The position numbers and the translations under genes were made by a program. This document shows positions 5,818 through 13,609 of a stretch of 18,738 nucleotides of DNA, one piece after another; within the stretch, counting starts at the first letter, position 1, and each line of letters starts with the position of its first letter. Location: the NCBI GenBank assembly GCA_025966255.1, contig JAOPVG010000085.1, positions 1 to 18,738 of the forward strand. The letters run 5' to 3'. A model generated the notes under the pieces. The model searched no databases and was not told the DNA's origin. It saw only the letters and a program-made list of their open reading frames with translations. The stretch is from Jatrophihabitans sp. GTDB lineage: Bacteria; Actinomycetota; Actinomycetes; Mycobacteriales; Jatrophihabitantaceae.

Positions 5818-8252
5818 GCGAACTGCTCCTCTGTAACCAGGCCGCGCCGGACCAGGTCGTCGTAGGTCTCGTCGTCGTACTGCAGCAATGTCTTGTAGAC
5901 GTAGGCGTTGTCCGCGCCGAAGCCGGGCAGCGCCCGTCCGAAGCGCAGCGCCATCCCCTGCGCGCGCCATGGATGCCCGGGATACCGATGCGTGCCCACC
6001 GCCGGATGGCTGTGCACCTGGAACCACTCGCGAGCGGCGAGATGCGGATCGTCCAGGACCTGGCCCTCGCTCAGCACCTCGCCGGCCGGGATACCGGCCG
6101 ACTGCAGGTACTCGACCAGTTCGGACGCCTTCCTCGACCTGGTCCAGTCCGCGATGCGATGGCATCCGTCAGCAGCCATCAATGCCGACAGCCGGTCCGA
6201 CTCCGCGTCGGTACGTAGCGAGATGGCGATCCACCGATCATCGCCGGCAGCGGGGTACACGCCCTGGCGCAGGTGCGGATCGGAGTTGCCGAGGACGGCC
6301 GGATTGCGTCCGGTCAGCTGCTGGGCGAGAAGGTATTCGCCGATGTCGTGTATGACGTTCTCCGACTGCGCGAACTCGATCAGCCCGCCGCTGCCCGTGC
6401 TCTCGCGGCGACGCAGAGCGGCGAGGACGGCGAACGCGAGACCGGCCGGCGTGGCTTCGTCCATGTGGTAGTTCTCGCCTGCGGTGTCGGGAGTTTCGCC
6501 CTCGTAGCCGTCCATCGCGGCGATGCCGACCAGCGAGTTGAAGTTCGGTCCGTAGCCGAGGTAGTCGCTCATCGGCCCGGACATCCCCATCGGTGGCATC
6601 CGCGCGACGATGAGCCGGGGATTGAGCTCGAGCAGCTCGGCATGGCCGAGGCCGAGCTTCTCCATCGTCCCGTTGCTGTTGTTCTCGACGAAGACATCGC
6701 TGATCGCAATGAGTTCGCGGGCCGCGCGGCGGCCCTCGGGCGAATCCAGGTTCATGCACGCGGACAGCTTGTTCCTTGCGTGCCAGTTGAACAGTGCGCT
6801 GCGGTCATAGGGTCGTGGCCCCGGGTCGCGGTCGGGATACGTCGCCGCGTGATAACCCAACGTCGCCGCGATCTCCTTGGTCAGCGCCGCCGAGACCTGC
6901 CGACTCATCCGGTTGTTGGCCTCGATACGGATCACTTCGGCACCGAGGTCGCCGAGCAGCGCGGTCGCACCCGGGCCGGCCCAGACGACGGTGAGATCGA
7001 CAACGCGGATGCCTTCCAGCGGGGCGACGACCGGTTGCGTACGCGGCGCCGTGGCGGGCTTCGTCGCGTGACGACGCGCCGCGAGTTCGGTGCGCAACGC
7101 GTCGCCGTGCTCGTCGAGAAGCGGGGCGGCGCTACGCAGCGCGAAACCGCCGGCCATCCGCCATGGCGCACCGGGGTAGACGAGCCGTCCGGCCACCGGA
7201 TGCTCGACGCTCGCGAACGCCGCACGCGCTCGGAAGTGGGGATGATCGAGCAGCTCGTCGATCTCGAGCACGGCGGTCAGCGGAATTCGCGCTGCCATGC
7301 CCTCCTCCATGATCTGCTGCTTGGGGCGGCGCGCGAACCAGTCGGTCACGAACGCGATGAACTCGTGGCGATCGGTAGCAACGTCCGTCCGATCGAGGAA
7401 CTGGGCGCGGAACTCCGGCGCTTCGGCGCCGACCAGATTGACGAACCGGTTCCAGAACGACTGATTGGTCACGTAAACCATGACGTAGCCGTCCTTGGCC
7501 CGGAACGGTCCGGTGAAAGTCGTGCGTCCACGGTGCGCGCTACGCGTGCCACGCGGTGCATCGATGCCGGAGTAGGACGCGGACAGGAGGTACGAGGCGC
7601 GTCGGTCCGCGCTGGAGAGCAACACCTCCTGTCCCGAGACGTCGACGACGCAGCCCCGGCTGTTCACCTCGACGTTGCGCAACCCGGCCAGCGTCGCCTC
7701 CGCGGCGGTGCGGCCGATGGTGTACTGCTCCATGACTCCCGGTTTGCGCAACGGCTCGCGCTGGGCGTCGCCGGTCGCATGCATCGGGCCGCCCATCGCC
7801 TGTAGCACGAGGCCGGTCGCCTCGTAGTCGCGATACGGACCGGTCTGACCGAACGCGGAGATGCGGGTGAGCACGAGCCGCGGATTCACCGCGAAGAGCT
7901 CGTCGGGACTCAGCCGCAGCCGCTCGAGCTGTCCCGGACGGAACGATTCGATCACCGCATCAGCCGTGGCGACGAGGTCGAGGAGCGACTCCCGCCCGGC
8001 GGTAGTAGCCAGATCGATCACGATCGAGCGCTTGTTCGTGTTCAGGTGCAGGAACAGCGCGCTCGCCTCGCGATCAACGGCGTCGTCGCGGAACGGCCCC
8101 CATCCCCGGGTGAGGCTGCCGACGCCGGGCCGCTCGACCTTGACGACGTCGGCGCCGAAGTCCGCGAACATCTTCGTCGCGTACTCGCCCGCGACCCATC
8201 GGGACAGATCCACGATGCGCAATCCGGACAGCGCTTGGTGAGCGGCGGTCAT
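5814..8252 (-). CDS. Tandem-fused CaiB/BaiF (family III) CoA-transferase, 812 aa
   Basis: This protein contains two full family III CoA-transferase domains, against about 400 residues for the usual single-domain enzyme. Domain 1 (about 8-395) starts with 'LSGLRIVDLSRWVAGEYATK' and 'FGADVVKVERP'. Domain 2 (about 411-800) repeats it with 'LEGIRVVDLTVVWAGPGATA' and 'LGAEVIRIEA'. A linker rich in Ala, Pro and Thr (395-410) joins them. In domain 2, 'HMDEATPAGLAFAVLAAL' (596-613) carries an Asp (598) where formyl-CoA transferase has its catalytic Asp169. The matching stretch of domain 1, 'GVMEQYTIGRTAAEATLAGL' (172-191), has Tyr177 instead, so only the second site looks catalytic. It would transfer CoA to the pathway's carboxylic acid, replacing an acyl-CoA ligase, which is absent here. 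The start overlaps the stop of the acyl-CoA dehydrogenase (ATGA). Confidence 0.92.
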   Translation of the reverse strand: MTAAHQALSGLRIVDLSRWVAGEYATKMFADFGADVVKVERPGVGSLTRGWGPFRDDAVDREASALFLHLNTNKRSIVIDLATTAGRESLLDLVATADAVIESFRPGQLERLRLSPDELFAVNPRLVLTRISAFGQTGPYRDYEATGLVLQAMGGPMHATGDAQREPLRKPGVMEQYTIGRTAAEATLAGLRNVEVNSRGCVVDVSGQEVLLSSADRRASYLLSASYSGIDAPRGTRSAHRGRTTFTGPFRAKDGYVMVYVTNQSFWNRFVNLVGAEAPEFRAQFLDRTDVATDRHEFIAFVTDWFARRPKQQIMEEGMAARIPLTAVLEIDELLDHPHFRARAAFASVEHPVAGRLVYPGAPWRMAGGFALRSAAPLLDEHGDALRTELAARRHATKPATAPRTQPVVAPLEGIRVVDLTVVWAGPGATALLGDLGAEVIRIEANNRMSRQVSAALTKEIAATLGYHAATYPDRDPGPRPYDRSALFNWHARNKLSACMNLDSPEGRRAARELIAISDVFVENNSNGTMEKLGLGHAELLELNPRLIVARMPPMGMSGPMSDYLGYGPNFNSLVGIAAMDGYEGETPDTAGENYHMDEATPAGLAFAVLAALRRRESTGSGGLIEFAQSENVIHDIGEYLLAQQLTGRNPAVLGNSDPHLRQGVYPAAGDDRWIAISLRTDAESDRLSALMAADGCHRIADWTRSRKASELVEYLQSAGIPAGEVLSEGQVLDDPHLAAREWFQVHSHPAVGTHRYPGHPWRAQGMALRFGRALPGFGADNAYVYKTLLQYDDETYDDLVRRGLVTEEQFA

Positions 8253-9370
8253 GCGCCGAACCTCGTGCTCTTCTCGAGGTTCTCGGCCAGCCAGCCGAGG
8301 GCGACGTCGGCCGAGCCGTTGCGGATCTCGGTCACCTTGGCGCGCTCGGACCACAGGTGCAGGTCGCTCTCACGCAAGAAGCCCATGCCTCCCATGAGCT
8401 GGTGACATTGCAGCGTCGTCGTCTTGTATGCCGTACTGCAGTGAAGTTTCGCGATCGCCACGTCACGTGCGGCCGGGTCGCCGCGACCGACCCGCCACGC
8501 TGCCCGCCACGCCGCCAGCCGCGCGGCGTCGAGCGCGATCCGCAGATCGGCGACGATGTGCTGCACGGCCTGGAAGGACGCAATCGGGCGGCCGAACTGC
8601 TCACGTTGCTTCGTGTACGCCACGGTGTCGTCGAGGACCCGGGCCGCACCGCCGAGCATCTCCATGCACTGGAGCGCGACGGCGATCTCGCCGAGTTGGT
8701 ACAGCGCACCGGCGGAAACACCCTCGATAACCCGGTGCGCTGCCACCCGGCAGTCACTCAGTTCGACATGCCCGAACGGGTCACGACCCAGACCGTTCAG
8801 CGCTTGGTGCCGAACGCCCGGCGCGTCGGGCTCGATCATCGCCACGATCCAGTCGTCGCCCCCGTCGACGGCCGCGCTGACCAGCAGGAAGTCGACGTCC
8901 CTGGGGTTCTCGACGAACCGCAGCGTGCCCTCGATCCGGACGCCGTCCCCGGTGCGCTGCGCCGACAGTGTGGGCGGCACCTCCCGTACGTCGTCGGCCG
9001 ACCACAGTGTCGATGTCGCCGTCGTCGCGCCGGACATGACCCCGGTGAGCCACTCCCGCGACTGCTCCGCCGGCGCGCACCGCTCGACGACAAGCCCGGC
9101 CAGCAGCGTCGTGTAGACAACGGACGGGCACAGCGCACGCCCACCCTCCTCGAACAGGAGGCCGGTCTCGTAGCCGAGGGCACCGGCGCCGCCGAGTTCC
9201 TCGGCGAAAGGCAGGGCGAGCATGCCTGCGCCGGCCAGGGCAGCGCGGGCGCGGGCCGCGACACCAGGGCCGCGGTCGACGCGGCCGCGGTCGGTCGCGC
9301 AGGTGTCCGTGAAGAGTCTGCGCAGCGTCGCCTGCAGGTCGCGCTGCTCTGCAGTGCTCGCGACTCTCAT
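8249..9370 (-). CDS. Acyl-CoA dehydrogenase-like subunit (FadE), lacking canonical catalytic Glu
   Basis: A 373-residue acyl-CoA dehydrogenase homologue. Visible are the FAD/adenine-contacting 'YTKQREQFGRPIASFQAVQH' (252-271) and 'CHQLMGGMGF' (322-331). The middle beta domain is short and divergent. The C-terminal segment normally reading Y-E-G-T reads 'EIRNGSADV' (348-356), with Asn351 at the catalytic Glu position of medium-chain dehydrogenase. Such degenerate subunits pair with a second FadE to form alpha2beta2 enzymes (known for FadE26-27 and FadE28-29 in steroid side-chain oxidation). The ATG overlaps the TGA of the preceding FadE gene, supporting a stoichiometric pair that would introduce the alpha,beta double bond into the acyl-CoA. 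Confidence 0.9.
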   Translation of the reverse strand: MRVASTAEQRDLQATLRRLFTDTCATDRGRVDRGPGVAARARAALAGAGMLALPFAEELGGAGALGYETGLLFEEGGRALCPSVVYTTLLAGLVVERCAPAEQSREWLTGVMSGATTATSTLWSADDVREVPPTLSAQRTGDGVRIEGTLRFVENPRDVDFLLVSAAVDGGDDWIVAMIEPDAPGVRHQALNGLGRDPFGHVELSDCRVAAHRVIEGVSAGALYQLGEIAVALQCMEMLGGAARVLDDTVAYTKQREQFGRPIASFQAVQHIVADLRIALDAARLAAWRAAWRVGRGDPAARDVAIAKLHCSTAYKTTTLQCHQLMGGMGFLRESDLHLWSERAKVTEIRNGSADVALGWLAENLEKSTRFGA

Positions 9371-10545
9371 CGGTCGCGCCGGGGCATCGCATAGCCACGC
9401 TGGGCGATCACGTCGCGCAGCACCTCGTTCGTTCCCGCACCGAATCGCATCAACGGCGCTGCTCGGTACAGCTTCTGGAACGCGCCGGCCGCCGGAGCAT
9501 TGGGGTCGTCCGGCGACAGCACGCCGCCCATCCCGAGGAGGGTCGTCGCCGTGTCGGCGATGCGCTGGCGGAGTTCGCTGGTGAAGATCTTCTCGGCGGT
9601 GACCGTGATCGTCGGAATGGTGCCGTCGGCCAGCATTGACGACGCCTCGAGCCCCATCAGCACCGCGACCTCCACGTCTGCGTCGAGGCGGGCGATGGCG
9701 CGGCGCACATGGTCGTCGTCGATCGGACGATGACCCCCGGGCACTTCGCACCCCGCGGCGTCGATGAGTTCGTCTACTGCCCGGCGCAGATCGCCGGCGT
9801 TGGTCAGCGCACCGCGTTCGAGATCCAGTGCGCCGGTGATGTACTGCCAGCCACGATTGACATCGCCGATCAGGTTCGTCGCCGGGACGCGCACGTCGGT
9901 GAAGAACGTCTCGTTCGTAGTGAGATCCGGCCACGTGAGGAGCGGCCGGACGTCCACCCCGGCGGTGTCGATCGGCACGATGACGACCGAGATCCCTTTG
10001 TGTTTCGGCGCCTGCGGGTCGGTACGGACGCACAGCCATTCGTGGGTCGCGATCTGGGCCAGGCTGTTCCAGATCTTGGATCCATTGATGACCCACTCGT
10101 CACCGTCTAGTAGCGCGCTCGTGCGCAGGCTCGCGAGGTCGGTGCCGGCGTCGGGCTCGGAGTAACCGACCGCGACACGCATCTCGCCGCGCGCGATCAG
10201 CGGCAGGAACTCGGTCTTGTTCTGCTCGGTGCCGTGCCGCATGATCATCGGCGCGACGGACGTGACCGTAAGGTCGAGGGTCGGCACCCGCCAGTACTCG
10301 AGCTCGCTGACCAGGATGTGCTGGTACACCGGTCCCATCTCGAGCCCGCCGTAATGCTTCGGCCAGTTCAGGCCGAACCAGCCCCGTTCGCCCATGCGGC
10401 GCCGGAACTCGATCGTCGCAGGACCGGCGTGCTCCGATCCGTGCCGAGCGCGTTCGAGCAGTAACTCGTCGGTCACCGTCTCCCGCAGGAACTCGCGGAT
10501 CTCGGTGAGCCAGCGCCGCTGATCGGGATCTGGTTCGAAGTCCAT
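9367..10545 (-). CDS. Acyl-CoA dehydrogenase (FadE), second subunit of a heteromeric enzyme
   Basis: A 392-residue acyl-CoA dehydrogenase. 'GYSEPDAGTDLASLRTSA' (127-144) is the conserved substrate/FAD region, 'DEWVINGSKIWNSLA' (149-163) the beta-domain hairpin, and 'MRFGAGTNEVLRDVIAQRG' (366-384) the C-terminal signature. Ala370 replaces the medium-chain-type catalytic Glu. Glu243 in 'LDLERGAL' lies where heteromeric steroid FadE enzymes (such as ChsE4) carry their catalytic Glu, so this is the likelier catalytic subunit. The start ATG follows a GGGGGAG ribosome site that also spans the end of the upstream oxidoreductase gene, leaving a 3-bp gap. Its stop overlaps the partner FadE. Confidence 0.92.
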   Translation of the reverse strand: MDFEPDPDQRRWLTEIREFLRETVTDELLLERARHGSEHAGPATIEFRRRMGERGWFGLNWPKHYGGLEMGPVYQHILVSELEYWRVPTLDLTVTSVAPMIMRHGTEQNKTEFLPLIARGEMRVAVGYSEPDAGTDLASLRTSALLDGDEWVINGSKIWNSLAQIATHEWLCVRTDPQAPKHKGISVVIVPIDTAGVDVRPLLTWPDLTTNETFFTDVRVPATNLIGDVNRGWQYITGALDLERGALTNAGDLRRAVDELIDAAGCEVPGGHRPIDDDHVRRAIARLDADVEVAVLMGLEASSMLADGTIPTITVTAEKIFTSELRQRIADTATTLLGMGGVLSPDDPNAPAAGAFQKLYRAAPLMRFGAGTNEVLRDVIAQRGYAMPRRDR

Positions 10546-10548
10546 CTG

Positions 10549-11535
10549 CTACTCCCCCGCGCCGATCGCCACGACGATCTTGCCCCGCACGTGCCCGGAC
10601 CCGATCCGGTCAAGAGCCTGCGGTGCCTCCTCGAAGGAGATGACCTCGACCGCCGGCGGACGAATGCTGCCGTCGGCGAGCAGGCGGGCCAGCGCGATCA
10701 TGTCCGCGCGCGCCTCGTCCCGTTTCACCGTTGCCGCGACGAAACGGGCACCGTAGGGACGCAGCTCCTCCTCGCGGTACGGCTGCGCCGCCCCGAGCGT
10801 CACGACGCCGACGACGACTCCGCCGGTCCGGAGCAACTCACCGGCGTCCGGTACCCCGTCGACGTTGACGGTGTCGAGCAGGACGTGTACGCCGCCCTTT
10901 GCCCACATCCGGGATGCGTCCCGGACGTTCTGGGTGCGGTAGTTGATGACGTGCTCGCACCCGAGATCGCGCAGATATGCGGCGTTGTCCGGTCCACAGG
11001 TGCCGGCGACCCGGGCGCCCGCGTGCCTGGCGAGCTGGACCGCGTAGCTGCCGACGCCACCGGCGGCGCCGTTGACAAGGATGCGCTGCCCCGATGCGAC
11101 TCGGGCGTACTTCGTGATGCTCTGGTACGCCGTCACGCCGGCAACCGGGATCGTCGCCGCATGCTCGCCCGGGAGCCCGTCGGGAACGGGCGCGGTATCG
11201 GAGCGCGCGACGCAGACCGTCTCGGCGAAGGTGCCGTTCTGTCCGGTCATCTGGTTGGCGCGCACGCAGACGCGGTCGCCGATCCGGACGTCGTTCACGT
11301 CTGTGCCGAGGGCCGCCACCGTCCCTACGCCGTCGAAGCCCAGGACGAACGGTGAGCGCGGACGGAACTGGGGGAACGGAAGCATCCAGCCGCTTCGGCA
11401 CTTCCAGTCCGCGGGATTCACGCTGGCGAACTGGACGCGGACGAGGACCTCATCCGGACCCGGCGTGGCTATTGGGATCTCGGCGATGCGCGGACGTGCG
11501 TCGGGCCCGACGCGATCGACGACGATTGCGCGCAC
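10549..11535 (-). CDS. Quinone-oxidoreductase-like MDR protein (zinc-independent)
   Basis: A 328-residue medium-chain dehydrogenase/reductase. It has an N-terminal GroES-like domain ('DEVLVRVQFASVNPADWKCR', 28-47; 'VLGFDGVGTVAALG', 64-77), 'IPVAGVTAYQSI' (129-140), and the NAD(P)-binding 'VNGAAGGVGSYAVQLARHAG' (154-173). The absence of both the catalytic-zinc ligands and the structural four-Cys lobe places it with quinone/enone reductases rather than alcohol dehydrogenases. It probably reduces an enone or related double bond with NADPH. The start is GTG at 11535, sharing one base with the TAG stop of the upstream SnoaL-like gene. No better start exists nearby. The substrate is unknown; in this operon it may saturate an intermediate before or after CoA activation. 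Confidence 0.9.
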   Translation of the reverse strand: MRAIVVDRVGPDARPRIAEIPIATPGPDEVLVRVQFASVNPADWKCRSGWMLPFPQFRPRSPFVLGFDGVGTVAALGTDVNDVRIGDRVCVRANQMTGQNGTFAETVCVARSDTAPVPDGLPGEHAATIPVAGVTAYQSITKYARVASGQRILVNGAAGGVGSYAVQLARHAGARVAGTCGPDNAAYLRDLGCEHVINYRTQNVRDASRMWAKGGVHVLLDTVNVDGVPDAGELLRTGGVVVGVVTLGAAQPYREEELRPYGARFVAATVKRDEARADMIALARLLADGSIRPPAVEVISFEEAPQALDRIGSGHVRGKIVVAIGAGE

Positions 11536-12020
11536 TACGCTCCGCCGTCCGTGTCCTGCGGCGCCCCTCGCCGGATCACAGCCTTGTCTCCGTCGACGAC
11601 GAAGTTCGTGTATTTGCGTCGTGCGATGCGCCACCCGCCCTCGGTGCGGTGCAGCTCGTCGTCGTACCTGCCCCACACCGAGTAGAGCCGGCCCGCCATC
11701 GCACCCTGGCCCTGGTGGACCGCGTAGAAGTGCACCTGAGCGTCGGTGCGATCGTCGTCGAGAACGTCGACGCGGAAGTTGAGCACGTTGTGGTGGGTTG
11801 CGCCGCACGTGGAGTCCGGGCCCAGGTTTTCGTGCAGCCGCGTCACCAACGGGGCCAGGCCGTCGAGCACGACGCCCTGGGTGTCCCGGTAGTCGCCCTG
11901 GCAATCAAGGGTGAACACCCGGTCGAGGTCATCGAAGCGCTTCTCGTCGATCGCGTCGCAGTAGTCCAGGTACACCCGCTGCACCGCACGTTCCACGGCC
12001 AGCGTCTGCACGAGGTCCAT
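11535..12020 (-). CDS. SnoaL-like / NTF2-fold protein, first gene of the catabolic operon
   Basis: A 161-residue SnoaL_4-like protein. Features are 'VERAVQRVYLDYCDAIDEKR' (9-28), 'FDDLDRVFTLDCQGDY' (29-44), 'GATHHNVLNFRVDV' (73-86), 'AQVHFYAVHQGQ' (94-105), 'YSVWGRYDDEL' (113-123) and 'GGWRIARRKYTNF' (128-140). The paired His of 'THHN' and the Asp of 'YCDAID' are the usual pocket polar residues of aromatic-ring-hydroxylase-beta/SnoaL-like dehydratases and isomerases. The same landmarks, in the same order, recur in the SnoaL-like protein at 15906-16433, so the two are paralogues. AGGAG (complement of 12028-12032) precedes the ATG. It heads the minus-strand operon and is divergent from the flavin reductase. 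Confidence 0.82.
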   Translation of the reverse strand: MDLVQTLAVERAVQRVYLDYCDAIDEKRFDDLDRVFTLDCQGDYRDTQGVVLDGLAPLVTRLHENLGPDSTCGATHHNVLNFRVDVLDDDRTDAQVHFYAVHQGQGAMAGRLYSVWGRYDDELHRTEGGWRIARRKYTNFVVDGDKAVIRRGAPQDTDGGA

Positions 12021-12066
12021 CGGGAAGCTCCTGTACTCGGCCGGGCTGACGGCTAGACTCTAGATG

Positions 12067-12072
12067 ATTGTA
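12067..12072 (-). promoter_or_regulatory. Candidate -10 element (TACAAT) for the 12020-3264 operon
   Basis: On the minus strand the hexamer reads TACAAT, one base from the TATAAT consensus, 46 bp upstream of the first start codon of the operon. It gives an expected leader of about 35-40 nt with an AGGAG ribosome site. A convincing -35 at 17-18 bp is not visible, which is common for actinobacterial promoters. It lies in an AT-rich patch (12053-12090) of the 93-bp divergent gap, next to two CTAGA direct repeats (12053-12057 and 12060-12064) that could be part of an operator shared with the plus-strand unit. Confidence 0.4.
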
Positions 12073-12113
12073 AAGATTAGGAACAGAAGAGGTTCGTGTG
12101 GGAGGAGAACACA

Positions 12114-12617
12114 GTGGACGTCCAGCCGCTCGGGCCCGCTGCACAGGACTTCCTCGACGTGATGGCCGAGGTTTGCACACCGGTCACCGTCGTGACGACG
12201 ATCGACGACGGCGTCCCGCACGGCACGACCGTCAGCGCATTCACGTCGCTGTCGCTGCGCCCACCGATGATTGCCGTCGCGCTGGACCTGACCAGCGATC
12301 TCCTGGTGAAGATCAGGCGCACGCGGCGGTTCGGGGTGAACGTCCTCGGGGTGTCCCAGGACCGGCTCGCCGTTCAGTTCGCCGGCAAGGGCAGCGACAA
12401 GTTCGCCGGCGTCGCGTGGTCCCCGGACGAGGGCCTACCGCGGCTGGTCGACGCCATCGGCTGGCTGTCGTGTCGCGCGGAGTCGTTCCTCGACGGTGGC
12501 GACCACGTCCTGATCCCGGGTCGGGTCGAATCGGCGGTCGCCCTCCCCGCAGCGCCACTCGCCTACCACCGTCGCGTGTTCGGCACGCACTCCGGTTTCC
12601 TCGGCTCGACCGCGTGA
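12114..12617 (+). CDS. Flavin reductase-like FMN-binding protein
   Basis: A 167-residue protein of the flavin reductase (FMN-binding split-barrel) family. It shows 'AEVCTPVTVVTT' (17-28), 'PHGTTVSAFTSLSLRPPMIA' (34-53), 'GVNVLGVSQDRLAVQFAGKG' (73-92), 'WLSCRAESFLDGGDHVLIPG' (117-136) and 'LAYHRRVFGTH' (149-159), all standard landmarks. It uses NAD(P)H to reduce flavin and hands it to a partner monooxygenase. The immediate downstream gene, overlapping by 4 bp (GTGA), is a luciferase-like enzyme, so the pair reads as a two-component monooxygenase. GTG 12114 is chosen because GGAGGAG lies 6 nt upstream (12101-12107). An in-frame GTG at 12096 would add six residues but has a poorer site. Confidence 0.9.
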   Translation: MDVQPLGPAAQDFLDVMAEVCTPVTVVTTIDDGVPHGTTVSAFTSLSLRPPMIAVALDLTSDLLVKIRRTRRFGVNVLGVSQDRLAVQFAGKGSDKFAGVAWSPDEGLPRLVDAIGWLSCRAESFLDGGDHVLIPGRVESAVALPAAPLAYHRRVFGTHSGFLGSTA

Positions 12618-13600
12618 CCACCTCGCCGGTGCAGCTCGGTCTGTTCCTCGACGTCCGTAACCCTGCGCAATGGCGGGTGCCGAGCGACCAGCTACTGGCT
12701 CGCACGCTCGAGATTGTCGCTCGTGCGGAGGCGTTGGGCGCCGACTCGGTGTGGGCCACCGAGCACCACCTGTTCGAGGACGGCTACCTGAGCCAACCGC
12801 TGACACTCGCCGCAGCGATCGCGGCGTGCACCCGGCGAGTGCGGATCGGCACCGGTGTCCTCGTCGCACCGCTGCGGCACCCGCGCCACATCGCCGAACA
12901 GGCTGCGTTGGTCGATGCGGTGTCGGGCGGACGGCTCGAGTTGGGGTTGGGCGCCGGTTACGTCGCCGCCGAATTTGCCGCGTTCGGAGCTGATCTCGGC
13001 CGGCGGCTCGCCCGGACGGACGAGACGTTCGCCGAGGTCCGCCGCCTCCTCGACGAGGCGCCGGTCGGATCAGCGCCGGTCCAGCGTCCGATCCCGATGT
13101 GGCTCGGCTACCAGGGTCCGAAGAACGCACAGCGCGCCGGCCGGCTCGGCGCCGGGCTGCTCACGCTCAACCGCGGGTCGCTCGAGCCGTACCGAGCTGC
13201 CCTGCACGCCGCGGGCTTCCCGGCGAGCGCGGCGCGGATGGGAGGCGCGATCGATCTCGTCGTGAGCCGCGACCCGGAAGCCGCCTGGGAGCGGATCAAG
13301 CCGCACTACGCGCACCAGGTACTGACCTACCTGAATGCACATGCACCCGGCGCCGAGATTCCCGCAGGCGCGCTCGACTCGCGGTTCGGGACCGGCCGCC
13401 TCGGCGTCGCGTCCGTGCGGCTGTCGGTCCTGACGCCGGACGAAGCGGTGGCCGAGATCCGCCGGCGCATCGCGGGGCTCCCCGTCGTCCACGTCTACTT
13501 CTGGGCCAGCATCGCGAACATGCCGGCGGATCTCGTGGACGAGCACATCGAGCTGTTGTTCGGCGAGGTCGCACCCCGCGTGCGCTCGGCCGGAATCTGA
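12614..13600 (+). CDS. Luciferase-like (LLM class) flavin-dependent monooxygenase
   Basis: A 328-residue bacterial-luciferase-family TIM barrel. It has 'LGLFLDVRNP' (8-17), 'EALGADSVWATEHHLFEDGY' (39-58), 'TRRVRIGTGVLVAPLRHPRH' (73-92), 'LVDAVSGGRLELGLGAGY' (99-116) and 'PIPMWLGYQGPKNAQRAGRL' in the middle third. The 'TEHH' and 'SGGRLELGLGAGY' motifs are the flavin/F420 phosphate and cofactor-binding elements of the family. Cofactor choice (FMNH2 versus F420) is not decided by motif, but the overlapping flavin reductase gene argues for FMNH2. The start is GTG at 12614, overlapping the reductase stop (GTGA). Likely reactions are Baeyer-Villiger or other monooxygenation of a hydrophobic catabolic intermediate. 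Confidence 0.9.
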   Translation: MTTSPVQLGLFLDVRNPAQWRVPSDQLLARTLEIVARAEALGADSVWATEHHLFEDGYLSQPLTLAAAIAACTRRVRIGTGVLVAPLRHPRHIAEQAALVDAVSGGRLELGLGAGYVAAEFAAFGADLGRRLARTDETFAEVRRLLDEAPVGSAPVQRPIPMWLGYQGPKNAQRAGRLGAGLLTLNRGSLEPYRAALHAAGFPASAARMGGAIDLVVSRDPEAAWERIKPHYAHQVLTYLNAHAPGAEIPAGALDSRFGTGRLGVASVRLSVLTPDEAVAEIRRRIAGLPVVHVYFWASIANMPADLVDEHIELLFGEVAPRVRSAGI

Positions 13601-13609
13601 CGCGGCGCC

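Noticed and set aside
6273..7805. 510-codon plus-strand ORF opposite the CoA-transferase
   Set aside because: No recognisable motif and fully antisense to a clear two-domain CaiB/BaiF protein.
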